A stretch of 64,000 bases of DNA from Astrocystis sublimbata (lineage: Eukaryota > Ascomycota > Sordariomycetes > Xylariales > Xylariaceae). Positions within the stretch are counted from its first letter, which is position 1. The number at the start of each line of letters is the position of its first letter. The stretch spans positions 141,189 through 205,188 of the forward strand of contig JAJNNY010000063.1 of assembly GCA_022453515.1 (NCBI GenBank). Reading direction: 5' to 3'. The notes under the pieces were generated by a model, which searched no databases, was not told where the DNA came from, and saw only the letters and a program-made list of their open reading frames with translations. This document shows, one piece after another, positions 12,505 through 23,202 of the stretch. Made by a program: the position numbers and the translations under genes.

Positions 12505-13810
12505 CTATAGTCTATCACTGCCCTCAACACCTGACTCCACGACGAATTTGTCCCCTATAAGCTGTTCGCTCAACTCCCAGAGGCGCACAGCTGCCTGCGG
12601 ATCCCTGGCGTGCTCAGCACAAGCGAAAAACTGGCAGTCTGCCAGATACAGCCCACAACGCTCTGCAATGGCGAAAGGAGATATGAACACCGAGTCAGCC
12701 AATCTTCAAGGCAATGGTTTGTTCATGAAACAGTATCGAAACGAAGAGTGGAAGAGAACTTACCATCCAGAGAAGGATCCAAAGCAGCCACGAGGCTCGT
12801 CGAGGCCCCCTCGTCGCTGTTCTTCCAGTAAGTGGAGGTCGCGGCGATCGCATCGGCGACGTCTGGGTCGTGCTCGCGCCCTAGATGGCTTACGACACCT
12901 ATACTTGCAACAACGACGTGTCATTCGTTAGCCAGCGATCTCTATTGTTCTCCTTCTTTCATCTTATTCCCTCTTTTCTCTTCTAATGGCCTCAGAATTA
13001 GTACATGGATAACGTACCCCCAGGATGAACAGCATACGCCACGACCCCAAACTTAGCCGCGCGCTGCTGCAAGTACAGCGTGAACAGGATATTAGCCGTC
13101 TTGCTCTGCGCGTATGCAATGGTAGAAAGATAGCCGTCCTCCGAGGCCTTAGCGAGGGCGGGCGGCATCGTCGACCGCGGCTGCTCCTCCGGCGGTATAT
13201 CCTTGTTGTCCATATTGTAGTCGTGGAAGCGGACCGGCGACAGAAAGTGTCCGTGGCTGGCCAAGTTCACGATGCGCGTCGACGATTGCTTCGCTGCGCG
13301 AAGTAATAAGGGGAAGAGCAGTTTGGTGAGGAGAAAGGTGCCGATGTGGTTCACCCCGAACTGCATTTCTATCCCCTCGGCCGTCCATTGCCGGAGTCGG
13401 TACGCGCAGCCTGCGTTGTTCACGAGTATGTCTAGGTGGGAGATGATGTCTGAGACCTCCGCTGCCGCTTTTCGGATGGACTGTTGGGATGCTAGGTCGA
13501 GAATTATCGTGTGCACGTTGACTCCGGGGTAGGCTTCATGGATCGCGCTTTGAATGGTCGCCAAGCTGTCTTTTCTTCGAGACATTAATATCAGGTTTGT
13601 AGGAGCTTGAGATGCGAATGCTAATGCTGTGCCTTCACCAACACCGGTTGGGGCGATTCCGGTGACGATGACTGAATGACTGCTTTAGTGATGAGATGAT
13701 ATATGGGATCATGCGCTTGACTTACTGTTTTTGCCCTTTACTCTGTCCGCGTATTCGGCAGCGACATGCAGGGCAGAGGTTGTCTGGCCCCAGTCCGGAT
13801 TAGACGTCAT
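12505..13810 (-). CDS. Short-chain dehydrogenase/reductase (retinol dehydrogenase-like SDR)
   Basis: Four exons (13810-13726, 13671-13018, 12898-12764, 12662-12505) give 343 residues with matching phases. The Rossmann motif is VTGIAPTGVGEG (about 31-42). NNAG follows (LDILVNNAG), then the catalytic Ser region NLASHG, YAQSKTAN with catalytic Tyr/Lys near residue 217, and AYAVHPGG. The last exon supplies the usual fungal end GLYLADCQ...LWELSEQLIGDKF. I used the acceptor at 12664-12663 because the earlier AG breaks this conserved reading. Cytosolic NAD(P)-dependent oxidation or reduction is expected; the substrate is unknown. It is divergent from the FAD monooxygenase at 14354, with about 540 bp between them, so co-regulation is plausible. 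Confidence 0.85.
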
Positions 13811-14353
13811 GGTGTCAACTCCAGATCGAAATTTCTAATATCATATGGACGAGAACGAACAGCACACTTTCGAAAGCGGTAACAAGAGCTGTGACCCTGA
13901 TCTTATTGACTTTCCCTCCCCAATCTAACTGTTACTTCGGGACTACGCCAAGTGCGCGTCACATGTGGAAGTCTCCAATAGTACCAATACAACGTTGACC
14001 GGCATTGCGGTTTAGGCTAAGATGATTGGACCCATCGTGTCGACGATCGCGTTCCCTTTTTCCACTCCCGCGAAACAAGAAGGGAGATACCGAGGTAGAT
14101 TCTACCAAAAACCCCACGGTATGTATCTTGGGATGATTGTCGTCAATCACAAGTCCCCAGGGACCAGGTTCCGGGAACACTGGGCAACGAAAGACGACCC
14201 CGCGCCCCCCGCATGCGGCGAGGTGGTTCGGTGCGACGGTTGACCATAAAATCGTGACAGCGTGTCATGTATTAGGTCAAACAACGAATTTGTCTTTTCA
14301 AAGATCACGAACGAAATAATTATGTGAAGACGCGTCATAAGACTCATATAAGA
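13811..14353. promoter_or_regulatory. Bidirectional promoter region between SDR and monooxygenase
   Basis: These 543 bp separate two divergent start codons of redox enzymes. No ORF is supported and no specific operator can be named from the sequence. Confidence 0.5.
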
Positions 14354-16280
14354 ATGGCTACGAACGGTAGCACCGCCAACGGCGCAACGCCGCGTCCTGC
14401 GACAGGGATCAAAGTTCTCATCGTTGGTGCCGGTATGCCATTTGCGCAATCGTCTTGAAGCAAGGCGAGGACGCCAGGTCTGGATCTCAGCTTGCTAACC
14501 GACACACACTCGTTCTAGGGTTTGGAGGGCTAGGCGCCGCGATCGAATGCCACCGTCAAGGCCATGATGTCGAGATCTACGAGGCGTTCTCGGAATTGAA
14601 ACAGCTGGGCGACATCATTTCTTTTGGACCTAATGCCGGACGCATCTTTTACAGGTGGGCGGATGGCGAGATCGCTCGTCGCATGCGAGCGCTTAGTGTA
14701 AGTTTCTGGGACTACGAAAGACCAAGGGATGATTGAGCCCAGCGACGAGTTTGAAAGGAGTATCTAGTCTGGGAGACTGACATGTTTTAGATCGATTTGC
14801 GCAAGTACGGTTTCAACATCCACAAGTACGATACCGGCGAGGTTGTCATCAACCAGCCGACGCCGGAGTATTCGGTAGAGGCTCCCAACTTCAATGGACA
14901 CAGGGGCGAGCTACATGAAATCGTGTTCAGTTATGCCAGAGATGTACTGGGCATACCAAGTGAGTGCCATTTCACACCATCCTCACTAGTCATGCCAAAC
15001 CTAGTTTGTACATGCGTAGTGCATTCTGGACTCGAAACGACTGACTAGAGATATTGTAGTCCATCTCGGGAACAAGATAAACACCTACTTCGAAGACGAG
15101 AACGAATCAGGGATTGTACTCGAAACAGGGGTCAAAGTAAGCATAAGAGCCGCGAACAGCTGTCCCCTTTTATCTTGAGGATGAGCGACCAGCTGATTAG
15201 AGAGTGCCCTAGGTAACGGGTGATGTGGTTATAGCCGCGGACGGCGTCCGGTCCAGAGCTAGAAAGACTGTTCTAGGATATGAGGATAAGCCGAAAAGCA
15301 GCGGCTACGCAGTGTGGCGGGCATGGTATGCCATCAATGTTTCTTCAGCGTCTAATGGTCAGTTGACAGTATTAGGTTTCCCAACCACGACATGCTCGCG
15401 GATCCGCTCACAGCAGGCTTCTGCATGAACGGCGATACATTCAACGGCTGGATCGGGCCAGACATGCATTTCCGTAAGTTGCCGCAAACGCAAACCAAAC
15501 CCCATTTCCTTTCACAAGAAAGTAATCAGACTCTAACCTCGATCTAATGATGCCGACAGTCTTCAGCACCATCAAGAACGGCTCCGACTGCTGCTGGGTC
15601 CTCACGCACCCCGACGAGCACGACATCGACGAGTCGTGGAGCTTCCCCGGCAAGCTGTCCGAGGTCAAGGAGGCGATCAAGGACTGGGATCCCATGTGTA
15701 CTCGGATCATATCCAAGACGCCGGAAGAGCGACTCGTCGACTGGAAGCTGGTATACCGCGACCCTCTGCCCACGTGGGTGAGTCCCAAGGCGAGGATCCT
15801 GCTGCTGGGCGACTCGGCGCATCCGTTTCTGCCTACGAGCGCTCAAGGGGCGACGCAGGCTCTTGAGGATGGCGGTAAGTCAATGCACATCTTCTTTTTC
15901 TACTCTCCCGTAATTACTTCTCCGACTGCATTATGTTATAAGAAGCGTGTATTATTTCGGAAGATCTAGTCTTGTTACTGAACGAGTGCTAATCCAACCA
16001 TTCCAAAGTCGTCATCGCCGTCTGTCTGCGCCGCGGCGGGAAAGCAAACGTGCCCACGTCGGTGCGCGCCCACGAGAAGATCCGGTACGAGCGCGTGCGC
16101 GCGACGCAGAAGACGGGCGAATCGACGCGCGACATGTGGCACAAGACGGACTGGGCGAAAGTCAAGGAAAACCCCGAGATCATCCAGTTTCCGCGACAGG
16201 ACTGGATCTTTGAATTCGACGCAGAGAAGGATGCTGAGGACATGTATGATGGGGTGGTCAAGGGGCTGTCTGAGGGTTGA
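14354..16280 (+). CDS. FAD-dependent monooxygenase (salicylate hydroxylase-like)
   Basis: Eight exons (14354-14432, 14519-14697, 14791-14959, 15060-15136, 15213-15325, 15376-15473, 15560-15874, 16009-16280) give 433 residues, all phases consistent. The FAD dinucleotide motif VGAGFGGLGAAIE is at about 24-36. VIAADGVRSRAR is the DG motif, and LLLGDSAHPFLPTSAQGATQALEDG (about 319-343) is the GD motif that binds FAD ribityl. The intron at 15326-15375 was placed to restore WRAWFPNHDM. Members of this class hydroxylate aromatic rings with NAD(P)H and O2; the substrate cannot be read here. No membrane anchor is seen. Together with the divergent SDR it may form a small catabolic or biosynthetic pair. 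Confidence 0.87.
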
Positions 16281-16860
16281 GTTAGAAATATGAATTTGGA
16301 GAGTATGGTATACTTAGATCATTGATACAGTCGAGTGTTTTGAACACTCCTAGAGAATAGTGTCAGTAGCTTTATCTTGAGATGTCACTCACTTCTAAGT
16401 GTCTTTTTACACACTTGAGTGGGATGACGTCAAGCTTATGAGACGATGACTGCTGCGACTTTTGCAACTTCACATGGCCAGTTTGCTATAAATTTGAAAT
16501 TTGAGCCCACGATGTCTGTAAAACTGATTGAATTACTCTAATTCTTTCATGTCTTCAGCTATCTTTGATGCTAGTTTGAAATCTAGCGACTTATAAGTCT
16601 TAAATGTCATGTGCGGTGCCCACATAACACCGGGAGTCCGGTGGTGTCCATCAAGGTTCGCATCGGCATCGCATCACTTCAATACTAGGTAGGAACTCAC
16701 ATCCGCACATCTGAATTGATAATGAAATAAACACACATAAATCAAAGCTCGGACACACGTCCTTTTCTCATTCCTTCACCATCGTGGATTGCCACCCACC
16801 AATACATCACACAGAACATAATCTGAGTACTTAAGTGTAATCAATCAGTATAGCTAAAAG
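16281..16860. other. Intergenic region between FMO and PARG-like gene
   Basis: No gene is supported. A short hairpin GAGTGTT-TTG-AACACTC near 16332-16350 may lie in the FMO 3' UTR. Confidence 0.4.
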
Positions 16861-18696
16861 ATGGGCCGCACCGAACCAACCATAGTCAAGCGCCCAGCTG
16901 CCTTCCGCCGCGACGCCCGCGCAAAGCGCGCCCGAGCGACGGTCAACAAAGTCATCCCGGCCATGCTATCAGCGCACCCGCGCGCGGCCCGCGGCATCGA
17001 GCGGTCGGAGCTCATCGTCGACCCTCCGGCACTTCCTTACTCGTCCACTTCTACTTCTGAGAAGAACCAAAATGAGTCAAAGGGCAAAAACAGGGACGGC
17101 GGAAATGTTTTGAAGGAGAAGGATAAGAATAAGACTAAGGATCAAGGTGTTGATGATGCAGACACAAAAGCTGCGGGGCGGGGCAAGAAGAAGAAGAGAG
17201 ACCGACAGCCCCGCGAAGAACAGCGTTTACATGAAGATGCGAAGAAGAGCCCGAAGACTACGGATGCTACCTCTAATAGCGGCCATTATCACAATAGGCC
17301 TCCCCCGACACCTCGCATCACGCTCTGCGTAGCCGACGCGCTATCAGCGGCGCATGCATTCCTCAACGCACCAGCACTACCATCTCATTCCCACCAAAGA
17401 AGTGGAAATGAAAATGCAGATGAAAAAGACACAAACAAGTCCCAGAATCATCACAACAGCGGCAAACCCAACCACAAACCCAAGCCCACTCCCAGCAAAA
17501 AGCAAAGAAAAGTAGGCATCCTCAACATGGCCTCCCCACTCGCCCCCGGCGCCGGCGTGCTCAACGGCGCGACGGGGCCAGAGGCGGCGCTGTGTCTGCG
17601 CACGACGCTGTTGCCGGCGCTGCGCGACGAGTTCTATCGTTTGCCGGAGCTGGGCGTCGTGTACACGCCCGACGTGCTTGTGTTCCGGGGCGCGGAGCAC
17701 GTTACTATAGACGATGAAGCGGAAGACGCGCTGCCGAAGAACGATAGGTGGTTTGTGGATGTTGCCTCGGCGGCTATGGTGCGGCTTCCTGAGACCGAGG
17801 TGGTACGGAGCCAGAGTCAGAGGCAGACTAAGACGGATGCTGGGGACGAGGACGAGGGTGCGGATGCGGATGGATGTGAAAGCGAAGACGAGGATGAAGG
17901 TGGAAGTGAAAGTGAAAATGAGAATGAAAACCAAGAGAAAACCTCATCCACCACTAAATACAAATACGCCCACCCCTCAGACAGGGCCCTAGCAGAGCTT
18001 AAGATGCGCGCCGTGCTGCGCGTCCTCGCCTCGCGCGGCTGCGAGGTCGTCGTCCTCGGCGCCTGGGGCTGCGGTGCGCACGAGGGGAACCCCGTGGCGG
18101 AGATCGCGGCGGCGTGGAGGCGCGTGTTGCTTGGCAAAGAAGACCACCACCACCACCACAACAACAACACCAACAGCCACAACAGCAAGGAGAAGAAGTC
18201 GTCAGACCCCGAGCCCTGGGGCGCATATATCTCCGATATCATCTTCGCGATTCCAGAGCGCGGCGTGGCGCGTGCGTTTACGGATGGTTTTGGGAGGGAG
18301 GTTCTTCTCTCGTCGTCGTCATTGCATAGTCGTGGTCGTGGGTGGGACGAGGGGGTAAGTGAAGGGGGCGAGGATGAGGATGAAGAAGAAGAAGACCCCA
18401 TCCAACAAGCCAAGGTGAAAGAGCTCACCTCGAAGATCGCCGAGCTCGAGACCCAGGCCGCGCAGGTGCGCAGTCCGCACCTCAAGGCCGGGCTCGAGAA
18501 CGTGTTGGCGGGGTTGAGGAGACAATTGCCTCCGGATTTTCGATTCGGGAGAGGTGGGGACAGCGTGGTTGGTGACGAGGATGATGAGGATGAGAATGAG
18601 AATAAGGACAATAACGAGGTTAGAGACGAGGACGAGGACGACACATTCTCAAGTCACGGCGACGGCTCGGACAGCCCAAGGCATTACGCAGCTTGA
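16861..18696 (+). CDS. PARG-like (DUF2263/TIGR02452 family) protein with altered catalytic signature
   Basis: Single exon, 611 residues. The fold is recognisable from ITLCVADALSAAHAFL (about 155), VGILNMASPLAPGAGVLNGATG (about 218-239), FYRLPELGVVYTPDVLVFR (about 260-278) and VVVLGAWGCGAHEGNPV (about 394-410). Family members hydrolyse or bind poly(ADP-ribose). The usual signature GAxxQEExLC reads GATGPEAALC here, so the Gln and the second Glu are absent. The linkers are unusually long: Lys/Glu-rich at 50-150, acidic at 320-360, a His/Asn repeat near 421-440, and an acidic C-tail preceded by a short coiled coil (VKELTSKIAELETQAAQV). It is probably nuclear. Substitution of Glu suggests a binder rather than a hydrolase, which is inference. 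Confidence 0.75.
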   Translation: MGRTEPTIVKRPAAFRRDARAKRARATVNKVIPAMLSAHPRAARGIERSELIVDPPALPYSSTSTSEKNQNESKGKNRDGGNVLKEKDKNKTKDQGVDDADTKAAGRGKKKKRDRQPREEQRLHEDAKKSPKTTDATSNSGHYHNRPPPTPRITLCVADALSAAHAFLNAPALPSHSHQRSGNENADEKDTNKSQNHHNSGKPNHKPKPTPSKKQRKVGILNMASPLAPGAGVLNGATGPEAALCLRTTLLPALRDEFYRLPELGVVYTPDVLVFRGAEHVTIDDEAEDALPKNDRWFVDVASAAMVRLPETEVVRSQSQRQTKTDAGDEDEGADADGCESEDEDEGGSESENENENQEKTSSTTKYKYAHPSDRALAELKMRAVLRVLASRGCEVVVLGAWGCGAHEGNPVAEIAAAWRRVLLGKEDHHHHHNNNTNSHNSKEKKSSDPEPWGAYISDIIFAIPERGVARAFTDGFGREVLLSSSSLHSRGRGWDEGVSEGGEDEDEEEEDPIQQAKVKELTSKIAELETQAAQVRSPHLKAGLENVLAGLRRQLPPDFRFGRGGDSVVGDEDDEDENENKDNNEVRDEDEDDTFSSHGDGSDSPRHYAA

Positions 18697-19127
18697 ACAA
18701 TGAGACAGTAAATATTTTTAGATTAAGATATCAAAAGGCAGACCTCCAAGGCAGACGGATAAATACAAGAGAAAGCAAGACATCTATTGGTCTGCTCGCG
18801 ATTATATATAACTGCTTTCTTTTGCTTTGCTTTGGGACATTTCATTTTTTTAGACACCGAGCGAGCATGGCTGCGTATAAATCCTTCCCATCCATCCATC
18901 CCGACTAAAGATTCATTTTGTTTTTGTTACCTCTTTAGCCACGTTATTCAAACACCAACGGATGGCGGAGGGGTAAACGGGAGAAAAAAAAGAGTACTAG
19001 TAGTAAGTATTATTACAGAGAATCCCGTGGCATAGCTCCTTGAATAAAGCCCCCGCCCCAATCTTTGAGTATCTATGGAACCATCATCATGCATGCATGC
19101 CCAAACGCCGGTTATCTGTAATCTTTC
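18697..19127. other. Convergent intergenic region
   Basis: About 430 bp lie between the convergent PARG-like and E2 genes. This is likely 3' UTR sequence only. Confidence 0.5.
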
Positions 19128-20625
19128 TTATAGAAGCAGCTCGAGAGGGTTCTCAATGACCTTCTTGAACTCCTTGATCCACTCGCCACCGACGGCGCCG
19201 TCAACGACACGGTGGTCGAAACTGGCAGTCACAGTGATCTGGTCATCCCACGCGATGGAAGAGCCCTCCTCGGTCTCAACAGCGACGGGGACCTTCTTGG
19301 TGGTGCCGACAGCCAGGATGGCGGCCTGAGGGGGGTTGATAATGGCGGTGAAGTGGTCGACAGCCGAGTTCATGCCCATGTTGGAGATGGAGATGGTGCC
19401 GCCCTGGTACTCCTGGGGCTTGAGCTTGTTGTCGCGTGCCTTCTTGGCCAGCTCCTTGACGGTGGCGGAGATGGACTCGAGGCCACGGCCCTCGACGTTG
19501 GTGACGATAGGCGTGATCAGGCCAGTGGGGGTGGCGACGGCAACGGAGACGTCAACGTTGTCGTACTGGCGGATCGAGTCGCCCTGCCACGATGAGTTGA
19601 CGGCAGGGACCTTCCTGGAGGCCACGGCGATGGCCTTGATGAGGAAGTCGTTGACGGAGAGCTTGTACTTGCCCTCGGCGGAGCCGTTGAGGGCCTGGCG
19701 CAGCTTCAGGAGCTTGGAGGCGGAGATGTTGCTGGTGACGAAGAAGTGGGGGTTGTTCTGGGTAGACTCTTGCAGGCGCTTGGCGATGGTCTTGCGCATG
19801 TTGGAGACAGGGGTGTCGGCGTATGAGGAGGCGGCAGCAGCTGCGCCGGAGGAGGAGGAAGAGGCCTTCTTGACGTCGTCCTCGGTGATGCGGCCACCGG
19901 AGCCGGTACCCTTCAGGGCAGAGATCTTGACACCGTTCTCGCGGGCCAGTCGCTTAGCGGCGGCGCTGATGTTGGGCTCACGGTCGAGGGCGGTCTCGAT
20001 GCGGCCTTCGGAGGCATACTCGGTGGGCTCGGGGGCTGACGACGGGGCGGGAGCGGATGAGGCGGAGGACTCGTCCGACTTCTTCTCCTCCTTGGGGGCG
20101 GGCTTGGAAGCCTCACCACCGGCATCAGCCAGGCTGAAAGACTCGAAGGCGGAAACGTCGGTGCCCTCCTCGACTAAGACGGCAATGGGCTAGCAGTTGA
20201 GTTAGCAGGGAGGGTATAACGACAGTGTCGAGATCAACTGTGAGGGTGAAGCCAACGACAATAACAAGTGGTGGTAGTCACGAGGACGAGGGGCTGGGTG
20301 GGCGAGTACACACGTTTCCAACGGGGACGTCCTTCGCGCCAGCGTCCTTGAGAACCTTGGCGATGACACCCTCCTCTTGGAACTCGAAATCCATCTGGGC
20401 CTTGTCGGTCTCGATCTCGACGAGGACGTCGCCGGGGGCAATGGTGTCACCGGCCTTCTTCTGCCAGGCACCGATGTTACCGGCGGTCATGGTGGGCGAC
20501 AGGGCAGGCATCTTGATGACGGTGTGCGGCGGGAAAGAGGCATAGTATCTGGCGATGGGGGAGAAGGCGGAGCGGAGGGCGGAGGCGCGCAGGAGGCCCT
20601 GCCGTCTCAGTACGGCGCCGTACAT
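19128..20625 (-). CDS. Dihydrolipoamide acetyltransferase, E2 of pyruvate dehydrogenase, mitochondrial
   Basis: Exons 20625-20314 and 20189-19128 flank a 124-nt intron and give 457 residues. Residues 1-33 are Arg/Ala/Ser-rich, a typical mitochondrial presequence. A single lipoyl domain (about 34-115) carries the lipoylated Lys in [13 protein letters not shown]. The peripheral subunit-binding domain is near 168-205 ([25 protein letters not shown]). The acyltransferase domain starts at [12 protein letters not shown] (about 229) and ends with the catalytic HRVVDG (about 429). It transfers the acetyl group to CoA in the mitochondrial matrix and forms the complex core. Length and domain order match the fungal LAT1 family. 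The gene is intact. Confidence 0.95.
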
Positions 20626-23202
20626 ATTGTTGTGAGATGAGATGATGCGCGATGCTATGTGTTTTTTTATGCTACGCTATGCTGAGCCCGTAACAGATAC
20701 GGGGGGCGGACAAGGCAGCTCCGGACTGTGGCGCAGGACACGGTGAGCCGACAGTTAGTTGGTGGAGTCGCTGAACAAATCAATTGCACAGGAAAAGACA
20801 AGGACAAGGACAAGATGGACGAGATGTTGTCGGCGGTGTGAGGACAAAGTTGAGGGGGATGGGGGGAGTGGGAGGAGGAAGGAGAGGAGGAGGAGGGGAG
20901 GAGGTGAGCTGTGTGAGCGGGATTTGCTGGGCTCGGTGTAGATCGAGAGAGGTGAGCAAAAAAATAAATGCTGACTGGTGCTGGTGTTTGGCTCTGGCTC
21001 TTGCTCTGGCTGGACGTGGACGGTGCAGGTGGCTCTTTCTTCGGCGCTGCTCGATCAATATACCGCTACAGGCTACCTACCTGCTAAGGGAATGGGGGCA
21101 GCCTCTCGGCGTTCCTTAGCCAGAGCACAGCGTGGCTCCGGACCGATTGTTGAGTTGACCAGGGGCATGGAGGAGAGCTTGGGGCACTCTGATTGGCGGC
21201 TAGTGGCCGGAGGGTGGGGCTACGAGCTGTGTGTCCCCCATCCTGCCCCCGAAAAGTATAAGTCGTCCGGTGGCTTCTACCACGACACATATTTGCATTT
21301 TCCATCTTGCATTAGATCAATAGTAAGTTATAAAACATAAAGATAGATGCGGTAGGTATATACAGCCGTTCCAATTTGTGTCATTTCTTGTAGGTGCTCT
21401 CAGAACACGTTGTAATATTATTGTAGAGGCCACGGTCAGACTGGCACTGGCACCAAGCGTTATCGGAAGTCGTGGTTAGGAAACCGCCAAATGGAGTTCC
21501 CCCAACTAAATCCGCCTCGCGATCTCCGTCTGATTGGCTGATTGGCCCAGCAGAAGGCCCAGCATCCACAAGACCCTGCATCTTGCAAATCAGCTTAGGT
21601 AAGCTAAGGTAAGTGCTCTCTCTGCGTTTTAGTAACGTGAGATTCAAAGCACTATGTGGCCAGTTCTAGCTAGGAGTTCCTCAAATTCATTCTCATCGAA
21701 ATACAAACCCGATTCTCAATGGAATGTGAGCGAATGTTCAGAGGTTTATAGAATCGATGACATCTGGTCAGATTTCAAGGTTTTGATTGAGACACCTCTG
21801 AAAAGCGGGATTCATCTGGGCACCGCTCTTTCGTAAGCTCAACACATCACCGTTGAGTGAGCTCATACTTGTTTGTCATCATGGCCAACTATCTGAAGTC
21901 GGAGTCTCAGTATGAATTGTCTCAAGATGCAGATTGACCTGAGTAGCAAGCAACCACCAACTCCCACCGTGAGTTTTTATAACACATACCTATACGATCG
22001 GAATGAGAGTGCCTCCATTGCCTGAACAAATTGTCGGCAAATGTTAGCAGTAATTGTCCTGTAATTCGTGTTCTCGGAGCCTGATTATGAATAATGTTGA
22101 TTTTGACAATGTCGATCTAGGAATAAGAAGTAAGCACCAAGATTATGATAATCACGTTTTGGAGTATTTCATAAAGTTTCATTCCGTAGATGCACCCCTA
22201 ACATCTTGCTACTAATTTCATGTTATCTTGTCAGGTAGGTTATTTGAAGGTTAGATCCCTAAATTCTAAAGCGATGTTTTAATAGTTTACAGCCTGCAGC
22301 TAGCAGCTGATGACACAGCAAAAATCCCATAGTCCAAATGGGATAGACTTCAAAGTTCAGGTCCGGTTAGTGGGGGACAAGTGAAGCTAAGCCCAAAGAG
22401 GTCAGGCGCAGGATGGTACCTTGAAATTAGCTTGGCTACAAGGGCCCGTACCTGTGTGCGGCGCAAGTTGCTTGTAGATTCTTACGTACCTGTGGATCCA
22501 GACTCGCTCAGCTCGCGCCCCTAACCAGGTTACTAAGTGACAGTGAACAGGTTGCAGGTCGCAGGCTGAGCTCAGACTCGGATGCTTGGATGCTTTGGCC
22601 GCCAAAGACCCGCGAAACACCGATGATTCGAGCCGAAACTTTAAGTTACCACTTGCCAGCTGCCTCACCACCCACCGGCTCCCCTTCCTTCATCCCATCT
22701 TCACCATCACACATTCCAAGACCCGCGCACCCAAAGCTACCGGCACGCCCTCTCTAGCCTATAATACTTACTAAGTACCTACACTAGCTGATAGGCGCTT
22801 CTTCAACAAGGAGAGTGGGCATCAGGCACTTGCTGGCATTCAAGGCTACAACTCGACTCAAACCTGCATATCCGAGCTTGCCTACCTTGAGAAGTACTTT
22901 GGTGCAAGACTCACTATCCATCGTCATTACCTCGAGCTGCCCTTGAGACAACACCAGCATCTTGTGAGACCTCGAGACTTACTATCCAGGTCTAGCTTCA
23001 GCTTCTTTGTCTTACCGCGCCCACCAACCAACACACCGCGCGCCGGCGCCAAACCCTACATGCTTCGACTCGCACACCCCACGATTGTTTGAAGCCACAT
23101 GCGAGACACGATACACCCACAGCGCCTTGCGAGTCCCAGCGACCTCGACCACCCGCGATCTCGCATGGCACACACCTCCCTCCCGCCCACCCAACTGCTG
23201 CC
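20626..23202. other. Large divergent intergenic region between E2 and Sec7
   Basis: These 2.6 kb contain purine-rich tracts near 20850-20910, short ORFs without protein character, and C/T-rich leader-like DNA just before Sec7. No gene is supported. Confidence 0.5.

Noticed and set aside
12548..12931. Plus-strand ORFs over the SDR 3' half
   Set aside because: Antisense to well-supported SDR exons 3 and 4.
23089..23202. Upstream in-frame extension of Sec7
   Set aside because: Pro/His-rich, leader-like composition; the ATG at 23203 begins the conserved DCB region.
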